Assembly (NCBI GenBank): GCA_965202905.1
Contig: OZ241868.1
Coordinates: forward strand, 930,001 to 994,000
DNA: 64,000 bases
Direction of reading: 5' to 3'
From: CAYFYS01 sp965202905
GTDB lineage: Bacteria > Pseudomonadota > Alphaproteobacteria > MPNO01
Shown piece after piece: positions 50,383-59,263 of the stretch. The notes beneath the pieces were generated by a model. That model searched no databases, was not told the DNA's origin, and saw only the letters and a list, made by a program, of their open reading frames with translations. Numbering within the stretch: position 1 is the first letter of the stretch; each line of letters opens with the position of its first letter. The translations under genes and the position numbers were made by a program.

Positions 50383-51751
50383 AACACTCCAGCGGCGCGC
50401 TGGTGATCCCCGCCCCGATCTGGCCGATGCCGGCGTCCTTGTGGGCGATGCCGGTGTTGATGATGGGCAGCACGCCGGTGTCGAGGACCTTGCGGGCGTC
50501 GATCCCTGCCGGGACCGACGCGAAATTGAGAATCGGCAGGGTGAAGGCAGGGTTCTCGCCGATCGTGACGGAGCGCATGTCCTGGCTTGCCGCGATCGCC
50601 TCGGCCGGGCTGCCGCCGACGAACTGGACGATCGCCGGGGCCGCGGCCATCGCGAAGCCGCCGACGCCGGCAGTCTCGGTGATCGCGCTGTCGCCGATGT
50701 CGCGCGCCGCATCGGCGCTGCAATAGCCGGAGAAATAGAGGCCTTCGACGACGGGGGCCCGGGTGGTGAACCAGCGCTCGCCGGTCCCGCTCATCCTGAT
50801 GCCGAACGCGACGCCGTTGCGCGCCATCGCAGTGATCATGCTGGCGTGGGGCACGCCGGCCGCCGCATCGAGCATCGCCTTGCAGGCAGCCATCGACAGG
50901 TTGATGAAGAAGTGGTCGTTGCCGGCGATGAACTCGAATGCGGCCGCGATCCGGCCCGGGTCCATGCCGCTCCGCAGCGCCGACGGCAGCAGCCGCTTGA
51001 TCAGGAGCGCCGTGCCGGCGACGTTACGGTTGTGCACCTCATCGCCCATGTGGAGTGCTTGGGCCATGATCGGCTTGAGCGGGAGCGGGCCGTGACCCTC
51101 CAGCGTCCGGGCCAGCACTGCGGCCAGGTCGCCGCGCATCCAGCGCAGCCGCTCGATCACCTCGGGGCCGTTGGCGCCGAAGCGCAGCACCTTGCCCAAC
51201 CCTTCGTTCAGGCTTGAAAAGGCCGTGTTGCCGCCCGACTCGTTCTCGACCACCCACATCGGCATCGACGGACAGACGATGCCGGCCATCGGCCCGACCG
51301 CGTCGTGGTGATGGCAGGGCGCCAGGCGCATCTCGCCGCGGTCGGCCAGCGCCTGCGCGCCGCCGAAATCGTCCGCCCAGCCCTCGAACAGGATCGCGCC
51401 CAGCACCGCGCCCTTCATCGGCCCGCACATCTCCGCCCAGGCGACCGGCGGACCGGCATGGAGGATCGTGCGCTCATCCATGCCGGGCAGCACGTCCGCC
51501 GCGAGGCCGATGCCGGTCAGTACCGGCTCGGCTTCGCAATAGCGGGCATGCGCGGTCGCGTTGGCGGCCTCGATCTGCGGATGGCCGATCAGCTCGGCAA
51601 GCTCCATGCCCACCTCCCTTGCCCCGGCCGCCGGCGGGCGCCAGTCGATCCCCCGCACGTCCGCGCCATGCGCCGAAATCGCCTCCGCGAAGACCTCGAG
51701 CCCAAGGTTGAGAACGGCCGGGCCGTCCTCGATCAGCCTGCGCGCGCCCAT
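50336..51751 (-). CDS. DUF1116 (YlbE/AllG-like) protein
   Basis: A 471-residue DUF1116 protein, homologous to YlbE (AllG), one of the three E. coli proteins (FdrA, YlbE, YlbF) shown to form the oxamate carbamoyltransferase. Features include GMDERTILHAGPPVAWAEMC, MKGAVLGAILFEGWADD, LKPIMAQALHMGDEVHNRN and GNDHFFINLSMAACKAMLDA. The ATG at 51751 overlaps the fdrA stop by one base, so the two are translationally coupled. YlbF (DUF2877) is absent. In this operon the substrate probably derives from the barbiturase reaction rather than allantoin. Confidence 0.85.
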   Translation of the reverse strand: MGARRLIEDGPAVLNLGLEVFAEAISAHGADVRGIDWRPPAAGAREVGMELAELIGHPQIEAANATAHARYCEAEPVLTGIGLAADVLPGMDERTILHAGPPVAWAEMCGPMKGAVLGAILFEGWADDFGGAQALADRGEMRLAPCHHHDAVGPMAGIVCPSMPMWVVENESGGNTAFSSLNEGLGKVLRFGANGPEVIERLRWMRGDLAAVLARTLEGHGPLPLKPIMAQALHMGDEVHNRNVAGTALLIKRLLPSALRSGMDPGRIAAAFEFIAGNDHFFINLSMAACKAMLDAAAGVPHASMITAMARNGVAFGIRMSGTGERWFTTRAPVVEGLYFSGYCSADAARDIGDSAITETAGVGGFAMAAAPAIVQFVGGSPAEAIAASQDMRSVTIGENPAFTLPILNFASVPAGIDARKVLDTGVLPIINTGIAHKDAGIGQIGAGITSAPLECFTQAVSALREGLARR

Positions 51752-53193
51752 CACCCGCCCTCCGCCAAGAGCGAGAAGGCGGTGCGCACCGCGGCCGCAT
51801 TGCTGTCCGCCAGCCTCACGCCCAGATCGGCAAGCGCCCGCTCCTGGGTCGAAAGCCCTTGGGGATCGGCTGCGGTCCCGCACACGAAGCCGACGAACGC
51901 GACGCTTTCCGAGCCTCTGGCCGCAGCGATCGTGGGACCCAGCGCGCCGGCCGGATCCCGATGCGCCCCGGCGCCGAGCACCACGTCGAGCACTATCACG
52001 GCAGTTTCGGGGCCGGCTGCGGTCTGTGCGATAAGCGCGCATCTTTGCGTTGCGTCGATCATCGGATGCGGCCGGCCTCTCGTGCGGGCGTCATCGCCGA
52101 GGTCGATTGCCTCCAGACACGACCGGCCGCCCGGCACCGCGGCGGCGATGGCCCGCGCCTCATGGCAGAACGTCCCGCCGCTGTAGAGCCCGACGACCCG
52201 GCGGCCCGCCGCAATCGGGCCGGGCGTCGGGGCCGGGCGCAGCGCGCCGCCCGCCGCAGCGTTCGCGGCGTCTTCCAAAGTCGGAGCAAAGACGATGTTC
52301 GGCGGCCCGTCATCGGGCGGCGCAGCGCCGATGAACGTGATCACGCAACGCTTGCCGGACCGCCCGCAGGCCTCGATCGCCCGTTGCGCGGCCGCCGGGC
52401 CGGGCGGCTTGGAGATCACGACGATGGTCTCCGTTTCCTCGTCGCGCGCCAACGCCTCAATCGCCGCCAGCGTCGTGATGCCGCCGACCTCTTCCGACAA
52501 ATCCCGCCCGCCGGCGCCGAAGGCATGACTGATGCCGGAGCCCGCCCGGTCGAGCAGGCAGGCGACCTGCTGCAGGCCCGTGCCCGAAGCCGCAACGATA
52601 CCGACCGGGCCGCGCCGCACCGTATTGGCGAAGCCGAGCGGGATGCCGGCGACGATCGCGGTGCCGCAATCGGGTCCCATCATCAGCAGCCCGCGCGCGA
52701 CAGCCTCCCGCTTGAGCGCAACCTCATCGGCCAGGCCGACATTGTCGGAGAACACCATCACGTCGAGGCCGAGCCGCAGCGCCTTCATTGCTTCGGCCGC
52801 GGCGTAATCGCCGGGACAGGAGATCAGCGCCAGGTTGGCCGCCGGGCCGTGCGCGACCGCCTCGACCAGGCTGCGCGGCGGTTTGCGACCTTGCATCGCG
52901 ATCGATCCGGCGACATGCGGCGCCGCGGCCGCAAGCCGTTCGCGCGCCCTGTGGAGGGACTCTGTGACCGCCTTCTCGTCCCCGCCCTCGACCACCACCA
53001 GCAGATCGTTGGGGCCGGCGTCCGGCGCATCGGATGAAATGCCGGCCTCGGCGAGCATGGCGAGATTGGCCGGCGTGGCCATGACCGCCATGACCCGGGC
53101 GATGCCGTCAGCCGCCTCCAGATCGGCGGCCATGCGCATCAAGGCCACCGAGTCTCGATAGAAATTGGCACAGACCAGAGTCTTGGCGGGCAC
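51751..53193 (-). CDS. fdrA: FdrA-family acyl-CoA synthetase-like protein
   Basis: A 480-residue FdrA. It is built from two Rossmann-like domains related to SucD: ANFYRDSVALMRMAADLEAA at the start, RGLLMMGPDCGTAIVAGIPL then PVGIVAASGTGLQQV in the middle, and a C-terminal LYSGGTFCHEA half. Despite its homology to CoA ligases, the E. coli protein works in oxamate carbamoyl transfer. The start is GTG at 53193, seven bases after GGAGG, 19 bp past the barbiturase gene. Together with the downstream DUF1116 gene it forms the core of the proposed carbamoyltransferase. Confidence 0.88.
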   Translation of the reverse strand: MPAKTLVCANFYRDSVALMRMAADLEAADGIARVMAVMATPANLAMLAEAGISSDAPDAGPNDLLVVVEGGDEKAVTESLHRARERLAAAAPHVAGSIAMQGRKPPRSLVEAVAHGPAANLALISCPGDYAAAEAMKALRLGLDVMVFSDNVGLADEVALKREAVARGLLMMGPDCGTAIVAGIPLGFANTVRRGPVGIVAASGTGLQQVACLLDRAGSGISHAFGAGGRDLSEEVGGITTLAAIEALARDEETETIVVISKPPGPAAAQRAIEACGRSGKRCVITFIGAAPPDDGPPNIVFAPTLEDAANAAAGGALRPAPTPGPIAAGRRVVGLYSGGTFCHEARAIAAAVPGGRSCLEAIDLGDDARTRGRPHPMIDATQRCALIAQTAAGPETAVIVLDVVLGAGAHRDPAGALGPTIAAARGSESVAFVGFVCGTAADPQGLSTQERALADLGVRLADSNAAAVRTAFSLLAEGG

Positions 53194-53212
53194 CGGGCGG
53201 CCTCCGCGCGGC

Positions 53213-54322
53213 TCAGCCGGGGATCTTGTCCATGTCGATGATCGCGGCCACCATGCCGCCGCCGGCCGGGCCCTGCTGGAGCGCGGCGACGGAGACGAAG
53301 ACCGCCGGATCGCCCAGCGCGGCGGCCGCGACGCCGCCGACGGCCGCCTTGGTCTGGTGGGTGTGGTGGACATCGGTGTCGTTGAGCGAGACCAGCCGCC
53401 TGCCGCGCAGCCGCCCCGACGGGTCGGTCTCGCACTTGATGAAGCAGTTGACCACCGCATCGCCGAGATCCTTCGGATGCGGCCGCGCGCCCAGCGGTAG
53501 CCCGGCGTTGCGGATCGCATCGTAGATCCCATCGGTGTCGATCGCGTCCCGCATCACCGAATGGCCGATGCGGAACCGCCCGCCCGCCCCCTTCCGGTTG
53601 CCGACGACGATGATCTGGGCCTCCACCTGCTCGTTGCCGCTGGAGCACGAGGCGACCGCGGAATAAACGCCGAGGTCGCGGCCGATCTGGTCCTCGCGCG
53701 GCATCGGGAACTCGCCCAGCGCGTAGCCGATGCCCAGCGCGGCGGTGGCGTTGGCAAAGGCCATCGATTCGATGGTCTCCTCGGTGCATACCTCGTGGCC
53801 ACGCGACTTGGCGTCGGCGATGCTCTCGACGGTCAAGAGAGGGGATTTCGACTGGACGTAATGGACATCGGCCGCATCGGTGATGCCGGCCTCCTCGATA
53901 GCGAGCTTCACGCCGGCGGCGACCTTTTCCACCCCGGCCGGCCGGCCGATGTCCTCAGGCGCGATCGGCGCGGACATCGCGATCCCGACCGCCAGCCGCT
54001 CGGCCTCGGGGTCCGGGGTTGCATCCTCGACATTGGCGAAGACATTGAGATGCGGTGCGATGATCCCCGGACAGCCGCCGGACAGCGCGATCGGCACGGC
54101 CATCGCGCCGGCGCGCCCCCGTGTTCCCTTTTCCACCAGAAAGTCGCGCAGCATGCGGTCGACCAGGATACGCCCGAAGTCGTTCACCCCGCCATTGCCC
54201 TCGGTCTTGGCGGCGACGGCGATGATGTCGTCCGCCCCGAAGCCCTCGACGGCCATCGCCGCCTCGATGCTGTCGGTGTCCTGGACATGCTCCATCAGAA
54301 CCTTACAGACCACGACCGCCAT
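53213..54322 (-). CDS. Barbiturase/cyanuric acid amidohydrolase family (ring-opening amidohydrolase)
   Basis: A 369-residue member of the three-repeat AtzD/TrzD/barbiturase family, whose repeats each bring a Ser-Lys pair to a three-fold active site. Diagnostic pieces are ALSGGCPGIIAPH, ASCSSGNEQVEAQIIVVGN and ALQQGPAGGGMVAAIIDMDK. Members hydrolyse cyanuric acid, or barbiturate to ureidomalonate. The S-S-G-N-E-Q loop and the fdrA/DUF1116 neighbours favour the barbiturase side, but this needs assay. ATG at 54322 follows GGGAGGG; first gene of a three-gene operon. Confidence 0.82.
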   Translation of the reverse strand: MAVVVCKVLMEHVQDTDSIEAAMAVEGFGADDIIAVAAKTEGNGGVNDFGRILVDRMLRDFLVEKGTRGRAGAMAVPIALSGGCPGIIAPHLNVFANVEDATPDPEAERLAVGIAMSAPIAPEDIGRPAGVEKVAAGVKLAIEEAGITDAADVHYVQSKSPLLTVESIADAKSRGHEVCTEETIESMAFANATAALGIGYALGEFPMPREDQIGRDLGVYSAVASCSSGNEQVEAQIIVVGNRKGAGGRFRIGHSVMRDAIDTDGIYDAIRNAGLPLGARPHPKDLGDAVVNCFIKCETDPSGRLRGRRLVSLNDTDVHHTHQTKAAVGGVAAAALGDPAVFVSVAALQQGPAGGGMVAAIIDMDKIPG

Positions 54323-54408
54323 TGCGCCCTCCCTCGTCGCCGGTGAGGCTCCCTTTTTGACGGTTGGGGCCCGCCGGTTCAACCCGCCTTGAACTCCGAA
54401 CCCCGCGC

Positions 54409-54438
54409 GGCTATGTCTCCGACGGCTATCTCTCCGAC
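54409..54438 (+). repeat. 15-bp tandem duplication upstream of tRNA-Thr
   Basis: GGCTATGTCTCCGAC (54409-54423) is followed by a copy with one change (54424-54438), ending 4 bp before tRNA-Thr. It may alter spacing in the tRNA promoter. Confidence 0.85.
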
Positions 54439-54442
54439 GATG

Positions 54443-54518
54443 GCCGGATTAGCTCAGCTGGCAGAGCGGCTGATTTGTAATCAGCAGGTCGGGGGTTCGA
54501 GCCCCTCATCCGGCACCA
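54443..54518 (+). tRNA. tRNA-Thr(UGU)
   Basis: A 76-nt tRNA with encoded CCA (54516-54518). The acceptor GCCGGAT pairs with ATCCGGC, the anticodon loop TTTGTAA has TGT at 54476-54478, and the T loop is GTTCGAGCC. Confidence 0.97.
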
Positions 54519-54577
54519 GCCTGCCGCACCGCATGTCCCGCCCGCCGATCTGCCCGACGGACGAGACCGGACCACGC

Positions 54578-54605
54578 AAAAAAGGCGCCGCCCGGAGGCG
54601 GCGCC
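54578..54605 (-). terminator. Intrinsic terminator of dctP
   Basis: On the minus strand a perfect 9-bp stem, GGCGCCGCC with GGCGGCGCC, and a 4-nt loop are followed by six T bases (54583-54578), 34 bp past the dctP stop. Confidence 0.9.
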
Positions 54606-54639
54606 CGATGTTCGGCCCCGGCCGCGGTATCGACCGCCC

Positions 54640-55653
54640 CTACATGTTGGGATCGTAGAGCTTCGATTTCAGCGTCTGGTAGTCGACGATGAACTTGCTG
54701 GCCAGAGCGTCGTTTTCCGCCCACTTCGCGGCGTAGATCGTCCGGACATAGGCCTCGCGGTACTCGCCTTCGAGATCCACGATTTGCACGCCGGCCTTCT
54801 TGAGCTTCGCGTCGTCGCGATGGCCAAGCCGAATCACCGACTCGTCGGCGGTCTTCTCGTATTGCCGGGCCATCTTCTCGAGGAAGGTCTGCTCCTCACG
54901 GGTCATCGAGTCGTATTTCTTCTTATTGACCAGCACCAGCATCGTGGCGCCGAAGAATGACGGCTCGACCCGGTACTTCAGGAACTTTTCCCAGCCATAG
55001 GTGCCGACCGAGCCCCACGGCCAAGCGAGGCCCTCGACCACGCCGCGCTCGAGCGCGGAGTAGACATCGCCCGGCGAGATGACGATCGGCGTCGCGCCCA
55101 TTTCGCGCATGAAGGCCTTGTAAAGGCCGGTGGAGCGCATCTTCACGCCCGTCAGGTCGATCCCGGTCACCTTGCTGAGCTTGGGCTTGAACAGCGTATA
55201 GACATAGAACCGCTGCCCGTTCTGGAAGGTCCAGCCCAGGATCCGCGAGTTGAGGCCCTTGCCCCAGGCCTCCTGCATCATGTCCCACGCGCCGTTGCTA
55301 CGGATCTCTTCGAGCGACTTGTTGTGCGCGCCGGGCAACCGGCCCTCGGCCAGGATGCCGGAGTAGTAGGTGCCGGGGCAGTAGATCATGTCGACCAGCC
55401 CGCGCTGGATGGCGCCGCCCTGGTTCTTCCAGGGGATGACTTCGGGTCCGCCCTTGTAGCGGATCGTCACCGGGCCGTTGGCCTTGTTGACCGCGTCGAT
55501 GAAGTGCTCGTGCAGCGCGTTGACGTAGTCGTGGTTGCGCTGGAAGCAGGCAAGCGCCTGGATCTCGGTGGCCGCGACCGCCGGAATGCTCCAGGCGGTG
55601 AGTGCGACACCCGCCGCGGCGACCGTGAGCGTGAAGTTCGATCTGGCCCTCAT
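54640..55653 (-). CDS. dctP: TRAP transporter substrate-binding protein (DctP type)
   Basis: A 337-residue periplasmic receptor: signal peptide MRARSNFTLTVAAAGVALTA, then a DctP fold with PGTYYSGILAEGRLPGAHNK, MRSTGLYKAFMREMGATPIV (the usual carboxylate-arginine region), and GVVEGLAWPWGSVG. Substrates are usually organic or keto acids, held by a conserved arginine. It is divergent from dctQ and dctM across 267 bp, and has its own terminator, an arrangement that lets the receptor be expressed at a higher level. The ATG at 55653 follows GGAAGGGA. Confidence 0.9.
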   Translation of the reverse strand: MRARSNFTLTVAAAGVALTAWSIPAVAATEIQALACFQRNHDYVNALHEHFIDAVNKANGPVTIRYKGGPEVIPWKNQGGAIQRGLVDMIYCPGTYYSGILAEGRLPGAHNKSLEEIRSNGAWDMMQEAWGKGLNSRILGWTFQNGQRFYVYTLFKPKLSKVTGIDLTGVKMRSTGLYKAFMREMGATPIVISPGDVYSALERGVVEGLAWPWGSVGTYGWEKFLKYRVEPSFFGATMLVLVNKKKYDSMTREEQTFLEKMARQYEKTADESVIRLGHRDDAKLKKAGVQIVDLEGEYREAYVRTIYAAKWAENDALASKFIVDYQTLKSKLYDPNM

Positions 55654-55920
55654 AGGTAGGTTCCCTTCCGTTCTGTGTTGCCCCGCATCGCAGGCATCCG
55701 CGCAATCGTCTCCCAAATCCTGCCGCCGATCCGGCCGTGCCGTGATCCTTCCAGGCGGCTTCCGCGATGATCTGCGGTTTCACGCTTGATTTTGTACGTT
55801 GGACGCATCAGCCTGCCGATGAAAGCTTAGGCGGGCCCGGCGCACCGCACAAGTACGCCACGCCGAGTTCCGACAGGTTCGGGTTCGTGCCCGGACGAAA
55901 TACGACGGAGAAGAACCGGC
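55654..55920. promoter_or_regulatory. Divergent promoter region between dctP and dctQM
   Basis: This 267-bp spacer must hold promoters for both halves of one TRAP transporter. I see no gene and no clear operator; a TTGATT-like -35 near 55789 could serve dctQ but lacks a good -10. Confidence 0.4.
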
Positions 55921-56445
55921 ATGGGCGGCGTCGTCCGCGCCTACAACGCGCTCATCAACTTGCTGCGCATCCTTGCCGGCGGCGTCGTCTTCAGCATCTT
56001 CCTGCTGATCTGCGTCGATGTGCTGCTGCGGCTGCTCGGCGGCTATGTCGGCATGCAGCCCTGGACCTACTCCGTGCCGGTGGTCGAGTACGGCCTTCTG
56101 TGGTTCGCCATGCTGGCCGCCCCCTATCTGGTGCGGATCAAAGGCCACGTCTTCATCGAGGCGCTCACTGCCGTCGTGCCGCCCCGGGTGCAGTGGGCGA
56201 TGGCGAAGTTCTCCTATCTGAGCTGTATCGTCGCGGCCACCTTCTTTGCCTGGTACTGCTGGGGCGTGCTCTACGAGGCGATGGAGCGCGGCACGCTCGA
56301 CATACGCGCCGAAGAGATACCCGTCTGGTACCTGATCTTCCCGATGCCGTTCTGCTTCCTGCTGGTGGCCGCCGAGTTCGGCCGCTACCTGATCGGGATC
56401 GATTCCATGTACGGGGACCGGACCGAGGTGCGGGAAAACGTCTGA
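55921..56445 (+). CDS. dctQ: TRAP transporter small membrane subunit (DctQ type)
   Basis: A 174-residue protein with four predicted membrane helices (LLRILAGGVVFSIFLLICVD, then VEYGLLWFAMLAAPYLVRIK, SYLSCIVAATFFAWYCW and the C-terminal FPMPFCFLLVAAEFGRY). The RIKGHVFIEAL loop is the DctQ signature. It pairs with DctM, whose gene begins 2 bp after its stop. Confidence 0.9.
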   Translation: MGGVVRAYNALINLLRILAGGVVFSIFLLICVDVLLRLLGGYVGMQPWTYSVPVVEYGLLWFAMLAAPYLVRIKGHVFIEALTAVVPPRVQWAMAKFSYLSCIVAATFFAWYCWGVLYEAMERGTLDIRAEEIPVWYLIFPMPFCFLLVAAEFGRYLIGIDSMYGDRTEVRENV

Positions 56446-56447
56446 TC

Positions 56448-57761
56448 ATGGAGTGGTACTGGGCATTCGTTCTCCTGCTTGGGCTGATCGTCGGCATGAT
56501 GGCGCTCGGCATGCCGGTCGCCTTCGCGTTCCTGTCGACCAACATCCTGGGCTGGCTCTACTTCAACGGCTGGAACGTGAACGTGCTGCCGACGGTGGTC
56601 GAGAACTCGACCGTCCTGATCAGCCGGTTCACCCTGGGCCCTGTGCCGATGTTCATCATGATGGGCTCGCTGTTCTTCCACACTGGGCTTGCGCTGCGGG
56701 TGTTCGATGGGCTGGAGGTTCTGTTCGGCCGGCTGCCCGGCCGGCTGTGCTTCCTGACGGTGGCCGGCGGCGCGATCTTCTCCACCCTGACCGGCTCGTC
56801 GATGGCCAACACCGCCATGCTGGGCTCGCTGATGGTGCCGGAGATGCAGCGCCGCGGCTACAGCCGGCGCATGTCGATGGGCCCGATCCTGGGCACCGGC
56901 GGGCTTGCGATGATCATCCCGCCGTCGGCGCTTGGCGTGCTGCTGGCCAGCGTCGCCAGCATAGATGTCGGCAGACTCCTGATCGCCGGGTTCATCCCGG
57001 GCTTTACCCTGGCCTTCCTCTATGCCGGCATGATCATCCTGCAGCTCTGGCTTCTGCCGGGCTCGGCGCCGGCCTACGACATCGAGCGGACCACCTGGGG
57101 CCGGAAGGCGTGGATTGTCGCCACCAACATCCTGCCGATGAGCTTCGTCGTCTTCATGGTGATCGGCTTCATCGTCTTCGGCTGGGCGACGCCGACGGAG
57201 GCCGCGGCGATCGGCGTGCTGTCCGTGATGATCCTGGCCGCCGCCTACCGGCGGCTGACCTTCGAGTCCATCTTCGTTTCCGTCGACGCCACCTTGAAGG
57301 TCGGCGCGATGGTCTTCTTCATTCTGATGAACTCCACCGTGTTCAGCCAGCTTCTCGCGTTCTCGGGCGCGAGCCAGGGGATGCTCGAATGGGTGACCGG
57401 CTTCGAGGTCCATCGGCTGACCATCCTGTTGGCGATGTTCTGTGTCCTGCTCCTGCTCGGCATGTTCATGGACGCGACCTCGATGATGCTGATCACGGTG
57501 CCGATCTTCTTCCCGCTGGCGAACACGCTGGGCTTCGACCTGATCTGGTTTGGCCTGTTCGTCCTCATCACCATCGAGATGGCGGGCACCACGCCGCCCT
57601 TCGGGCTGCTGCTCTACGTCATGATGGGGGTCGCGCCCAAAGGCACCACGCTGGTCCACGTGGCGAGCGCGGCCGCGCCGTTCCTGCTATGCGATGCGGT
57701 ACTCATCCTGATCCTGGTCGTTTTCCCGCCGCTCGCGCTCTGGCTGCCGAGCCTGATGTGA
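56448..57761 (+). CDS. dctM: TRAP transporter large membrane subunit (DctM type)
   Basis: A 437-residue, roughly 12-helix secondary transporter subunit: GMPVAFAFLSTNILGWLYF at the start, FIMMGSLFFHTGLALRVFDG, GAIFSTLTGSSMANTAMLGS, GPILGTGGLAMIIPPSALGV, and EMAGTTPPFGLLLYVMMGVA at the C-terminus. It carries out sodium-driven uptake of the ligand delivered by DctP. The ATG at 56448 follows the dctQ stop immediately. No enzyme gene is coupled to it, so the substrate is unknown. Confidence 0.93.
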   Translation: MEWYWAFVLLLGLIVGMMALGMPVAFAFLSTNILGWLYFNGWNVNVLPTVVENSTVLISRFTLGPVPMFIMMGSLFFHTGLALRVFDGLEVLFGRLPGRLCFLTVAGGAIFSTLTGSSMANTAMLGSLMVPEMQRRGYSRRMSMGPILGTGGLAMIIPPSALGVLLASVASIDVGRLLIAGFIPGFTLAFLYAGMIILQLWLLPGSAPAYDIERTTWGRKAWIVATNILPMSFVVFMVIGFIVFGWATPTEAAAIGVLSVMILAAAYRRLTFESIFVSVDATLKVGAMVFFILMNSTVFSQLLAFSGASQGMLEWVTGFEVHRLTILLAMFCVLLLLGMFMDATSMMLITVPIFFPLANTLGFDLIWFGLFVLITIEMAGTTPPFGLLLYVMMGVAPKGTTLVHVASAAAPFLLCDAVLILILVVFPPLALWLPSLM

Positions 57762-57824
57762 GCGGCCGGCCCCGGCCGGGTCGTGCGACTGGTCCGCAGC
57801 GGTCCCGGTCGCTAGGCTTCCGCC

Positions 57825-59192
57825 GTGCAGCGCTTCGGTCTGATCCTGTTCATCGCGGTCTCGCAGTTCACCGGGACAGTCATGCATGCGATGGTCGGCG
57901 TGACCTTGCCGACCATGGGGCGCGAGCTGGGGAGCAGCGGGGTCGAGCTCGGGCTGGTCGACACCGTCTTCGTTGGCGTTTCGGCGGCCTTCCTGGTGCC
58001 GATCGGCCGGCTCGCCGATGCGACCGACCGCATCACCCTGTTCAAGGTCGCGATGCTCACCCTGGTCGTGCTCACCGCCGCGATCGGCATACAGGACTCG
58101 ATGCCGATGGTCATCGGGGCGCGGCTGCTGCAGGGGATCGCCGCCGCCGTCGTGACGGCCACGGGCCTCGCGATCGTCGCCGATGTCGCGCCGCCCGGCC
58201 AGGTGGGGCGGATGATCGGGCTGGCGATGGGCGCGACCTATGCCGGGCTCGCCTCCTCGCCCTTTTTCGCCGGGTTGATCACCACCCATCTCGGCTGGCG
58301 CTGGGTGTTCTATCTGGGCGCGCTGCTGCCGCTGGTCTCCTGGCTGCTCGCCCAGGCGACGGTGACCGGCCGCTGGCGGGCGCCGGCGGTCTCGATCAAC
58401 ATCCAGAACAGCCTGCTGCTCGCGGCTGCGGTGGGATCGCTGATTCTGGGGCTCGCCTGGTTCGGCCGGACGGTCTACGGGGCCGGGCTGATCGCCGTCG
58501 GCGTCGTGCTGGCGGCGGTCTACGTCGCGGCCGAACTCCGCTCGGCGAACCCCCTGCTGAAGCTCGCCGAGATCACGGCCAACCGGCGGCTCGGCCAGGC
58601 CCTGGCCCTCCAGCTCCTGATCTATTGCGGCACGGTCGGAACGTCCTTCCTGATGAGCTTGTATCTGCAGGTCATCCAAGGCCGCACGCCGGAGAGCGCG
58701 GGCGGGCTTCTGATCATCAGCCCGATCGTGATGGCGGTCTTGGCGCCCGCCGCCGGCCGGCTGTCCGACAAGGTGCGGCCCGACCTGCCGGTCGCGGCCG
58801 GGGCGGCGCTGATCCTGTGCAGTGTGGTGATCGGCGCGCTGCTCCGCGCGGAGTCCGGCAGCACGCTGGTGATCGCGCTCCTGGTCCTCCAGGGGCTCGG
58901 CTTCGCGCTGTTCTCGGGCCCCAACATCGCGATCATCATGGCGTCGGTCCCGCCGGAAGAGCGCGGCCTCGCCTCGGCGCTCACGGCCGAGATGCGCTCG
59001 ATCGGCATGATGATCTCGATGACCTTCGTGACCGTCATCCTGTCGCTCAGGCTAGGTACGGCGGGCGTCGCGGACCGGCCCGAGGCCTATATGTCGGCGA
59101 TGACGCTGGCCTTCATCGTGTTCTCGTTACTGACCGCGCTCGGCGTCCTGATCGCGCTGCGTGGGCATGGGGGCAGGCATGGGGGCGGTTGA
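57825..59192 (+). CDS. MFS transporter, DHA2-like
   Basis: A 455-residue permease with about 12-14 hydrophobic segments. GRLADATDRITLFK between helices 2 and 3 is a diverged version of the MFS loop GRxxDRxGRR, and GARLLQGIAAAVVTATGLAI is the following DHA-type helix. The best start is GTG at 57825; no strong ribosome binding site is visible. It lies 63 bp past dctM. Efflux of drugs or of small organic compounds is the usual role; the substrate cannot be told. Confidence 0.85.
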   Translation: MQRFGLILFIAVSQFTGTVMHAMVGVTLPTMGRELGSSGVELGLVDTVFVGVSAAFLVPIGRLADATDRITLFKVAMLTLVVLTAAIGIQDSMPMVIGARLLQGIAAAVVTATGLAIVADVAPPGQVGRMIGLAMGATYAGLASSPFFAGLITTHLGWRWVFYLGALLPLVSWLLAQATVTGRWRAPAVSINIQNSLLLAAAVGSLILGLAWFGRTVYGAGLIAVGVVLAAVYVAAELRSANPLLKLAEITANRRLGQALALQLLIYCGTVGTSFLMSLYLQVIQGRTPESAGGLLIISPIVMAVLAPAAGRLSDKVRPDLPVAAGAALILCSVVIGALLRAESGSTLVIALLVLQGLGFALFSGPNIAIIMASVPPEERGLASALTAEMRSIGMMISMTFVTVILSLRLGTAGVADRPEAYMSAMTLAFIVFSLLTALGVLIALRGHGGRHGGG

Positions 59193-59263
59193 TCGAGCGC
59201 CCCCCGCGCTCCAGTCTTGCCTGAAACGGTCATTGGGCCTGAATCGAGCGCAGGGAAAGCGAG

